From assembly GCA_965261585.1 (NCBI GenBank), contig CBDHDN010000045.1, positions 1 through 62,027 of the forward strand: a DNA stretch of 62,027 bases, in the 5' to 3' direction. The position numbers were made by a program, and so were the translations under genes. Position 1 is the stretch's first letter, and each line of letters starts with the position of its first letter. A model generated the notes under the pieces. That model made no database searches, was not told where the DNA came from, and saw nothing but the letters and a program-made list of their open reading frames with translations. The DNA comes from CBDHDN01 sp965261585. GTDB lineage: Bacteria; Pseudomonadota; Alphaproteobacteria; UBA6615. This document shows, piece after piece, positions 60,391 to 62,027 of this stretch.

Positions 60391-61436
60391 GCCGCCTGCG
60401 GAAACAGATCGGTCTCCGACAGCGTACGATAGACGTCCACATAGGCGTTGGTCATCCGCTCGACGGTGAACCGCCGCTCGAACTGTGCCCGGACCCGGGC
60501 GCGGGCGAGCGTGCCGACGCCTTGGATCGCGGCGACGGCCGCGGCCATGTCGTCGACCACGAACCCGCTGACGCCGTCCTCGATCACCTCGGGCACCGAA
60601 CCGCAGCGGAAGCCGATGACCGGCGTGCCGCAGGCCATCGCCTCGATCATCACCAGGCCGAACGGCTCGGGCCAGTCGATCGGAAACAGAACGGCCCGGG
60701 CGTTACCCAGGAACGCGCCCTTCTGCGCCTCGCCGATCTCGCCCACGAAGTCGATCAGCGGGTGGCCGAGCAGCGGTTCGATTTCACGCTCGAAATAGTC
60801 TTGATCCACCGGGTCGACCTTGGCCGCCATCTTGAGCGGGATGCCGGCCGCCTTGGCCAACTCGATGGCCCGGTCCGGGCGCTTCTCCGGGCAAATCCGA
60901 CCGAGGAAGGCCAGGTAGTCGCCAGCCGGTTCCGCGGTGAAGGGATAAAGGTCCACCGGCAGCCCGTGATAGACGTTGCCGACCCAGTTGACGGATGGCA
61001 ACGCGCGGCGCTGGTCGAACGATATGGAGATCAGGGGCATCTCCTGGAACTCGCCGAACACGACCGGCAGGTCCGGCAGATCGAGGCGCCCGTGCAGCGT
61101 CGTAAGCGTGCGGTGAGCGAACGAGCGCATCAGCGGAAAGTGCATATAGTCGATGTGAAAGTGCAGCACGTCGAACTCGGCGGCCCGCTGACGCACCCGT
61201 TCCAGCATGACCGTCATGTGGGCGAACGGATCCAGCACGCTGCTGTCGAGCCGCAGCGCCCGCGCGCAGCATGGCACGAGCTCACCGCTGGTCTGCGAAC
61301 CGCCGCTGGCGAACAGCGTGACCTGATGACCCTGACGAACAAGCTCCTCGGTGAGATTGAACACCACGCGTTCTGTCCCGCCATAGAGCAGCGGCGGCAC
61401 GCTCTCAGCCAGTGGCGCCACCTGGGCGGTTCTCAT
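60387..61436 (-). CDS. Group 4 glycosyltransferase
   Basis: This 349-aa GT-B enzyme begins MRTAQVAPLAESVPPLLYGGTERVV and has GRICPEKRPDRAIELAKAAGIPLK. The C-terminal nucleotide-sugar site is ARAVLFPIDWPEPFGLVMIEAMACGTPVIGFRCGSVPEVI, with the E-x7-E pattern. The family includes sucrose/mannosyl-type transferases; the product is unknown. The ATG at 61436 matches the family start. The stop TAG lies in the MITE border CTAG. A link to glycogen or compatible-solute metabolism is suggested by the debranching gene downstream. Confidence 0.88.
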   Translation of the reverse strand: MRTAQVAPLAESVPPLLYGGTERVVFNLTEELVRQGHQVTLFASGGSQTSGELVPCCARALRLDSSVLDPFAHMTVMLERVRQRAAEFDVLHFHIDYMHFPLMRSFAHRTLTTLHGRLDLPDLPVVFGEFQEMPLISISFDQRRALPSVNWVGNVYHGLPVDLYPFTAEPAGDYLAFLGRICPEKRPDRAIELAKAAGIPLKMAAKVDPVDQDYFEREIEPLLGHPLIDFVGEIGEAQKGAFLGNARAVLFPIDWPEPFGLVMIEAMACGTPVIGFRCGSVPEVIEDGVSGFVVDDMAAAVAAIQGVGTLARARVRAQFERRFTVERMTNAYVDVYRTLSETDLFPQAA

Positions 61437-61696
61437 GCTTCCAGATCTCCTCCTCGACCGCGTGCGAGCGCTATTCCGGCGGCGGCATGACACGACCCGG
61501 CGGCGTGCCCCGCAATGATCTTGCTCAAAGTCTAGCTGGCAGTCAGACCCGCACGACGCCGATTCTACAGACCTATTGCCCAGCTATGGTTAACACGGGT
61601 GCCAGGCAATGACGGCCGGTCGCATCGCGGCGCTACCGGGAGGATACCCCGCACAGAAGCCCGCCAGGCTGAGGCCGGCCCGCCAGGGAGTACGCG

Positions 61697-62027
61697 CTAC
61701 GGACAGGTCGCCTGCAGGATCCAGCCCGCTGCCGGGCCATCCTCGGGCCATACGGTCACGGTCACGGTGCCGGGATATCCAGCCTGATCACGATACGCGC
61801 AGCCGACCGTTTCGGCAATCGCCTGAATGTCGGTCTGGCGGCGCTGGGGGTCGCGCACGAGGACGAGCGACAGCCGGCCCTCGCCCTCGACCGACAGCTC
61901 CTCCAAATCGTCGCGCTCGCCGACCCAATCGAGGAACGCGTTCTCCTCCTTGGTGAACTCCGGCGCCATGAAGTCTTCCGGCAACTCGACGAAGGACCGG
62001 TGCACCCAGGCCGGCTCGTCGCGCCGC
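61697..62027 (-). CDS. Hypothetical protein, partial at the window edge
   Basis: At least 109 codons are visible, open to the end of the window and ending at 61697. A GTG at 62005 could start it, but the residues before it (RRDEPAW) read like coding sequence, so the true start is probably outside. Visible features are an acidic FTKEENAFLDWVGERDDLEELSVEGEG stretch and RRQTDIQAIAETVGCAYRDQAGYPGTVTV. I do not recognise the family. Confidence 0.55.
   Translation of the reverse strand, partial: RRDEPAWVHRSFVELPEDFMAPEFTKEENAFLDWVGERDDLEELSVEGEGRLSLVLVRDPQRRQTDIQAIAETVGCAYRDQAGYPGTVTVTVWPEDGPAAGWILQATCP

Overview
The window is high-GC DNA from an alphaproteobacterium, most likely Rhodospirillales-like. 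The evidence is the gene order rlpA-dacF-tmk-holB-metG-tatD, glyQ/glyS followed by ppdK, Tad pilus genes, an LdtR-type MarR regulator and perfect CtrA boxes (TTAA-N7-TTAA). No replication origin, plasmid, prophage or CRISPR array is visible.

Layout. 0-3 kb: the end of a Tad pilus operon (cpaF, tadB, tadC) with tadD convergent to it. 3.3-3.8 kb: an LdtR-like regulator whose start appears to be ATT. 4.0-5.1 kb: an IS630 element sitting in a CTAG stop codon. 5.1-14.4 kb: a minus-strand housekeeping block (degraded amine oxidase, MBL hydrolase, tatD, metG, holB, tmk, dacF, rlpA, mltB). 14.4-15.8 kb: a 109-bp MITE and a frameshifted LacI regulator. 16-21.8 kb: an insertion-sequence pile (ISKra4, an ISNCY-like element split by an IS256 element, IS1380). 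22-30.4 kb: ppdK (broken), glyS, a DUF559 gene, glyQ, sppA, a TrmN6-like methyltransferase and a DUF2007 gene. 30.5-35.5 kb: polyprenyl synthase, TauD dioxygenase, GMC oxidoreductase, tRNA-Pro and cytochrome c. 35.9-43.8 kb: two TAXI binding proteins around a fused TRAP permease, then BKACE, class III aminotransferase and an RpiR regulator. 43.9-52 kb: broken apt and sugar-acid catabolic genes (two SDRs, DenD-like, XylX-like, aminotransferase, IlvD/Edd dehydratase). 52.2-58.3 kb: mmcQ-like, hspQ, then a TPP riboswitch and a branched-chain-type (LIV) ABC transporter. 58.3-62 kb: a truncated glycogen-debranching-type glucosidase, a second MITE, a glycosyltransferase and a partial gene.

Main discovery candidate. 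A THI-box (TPP) riboswitch with a readable translational switch lies directly upstream of a LIV-type ABC transporter (binding protein, LivH-like permease, fused LivM-LivG protein, LivF). TPP control predicts thiamine or a thiamine precursor as substrate rather than amino acids. I do not recall this pairing as an established thiamine transporter family.

Second theme: decay and mobility. Many genes carry frameshifts, deletions or truncations (tadB, the IS630 transposase, lacI, ppdK twice, apt twice, amine oxidase, debranching enzyme), and the TRAP permease has an in-frame amber codon. An IS630 element and a small CTAG-flanked MITE sit in TAG stop codons without destroying them. Whether the lesions are real or partly assembly error cannot be settled from the sequence alone.
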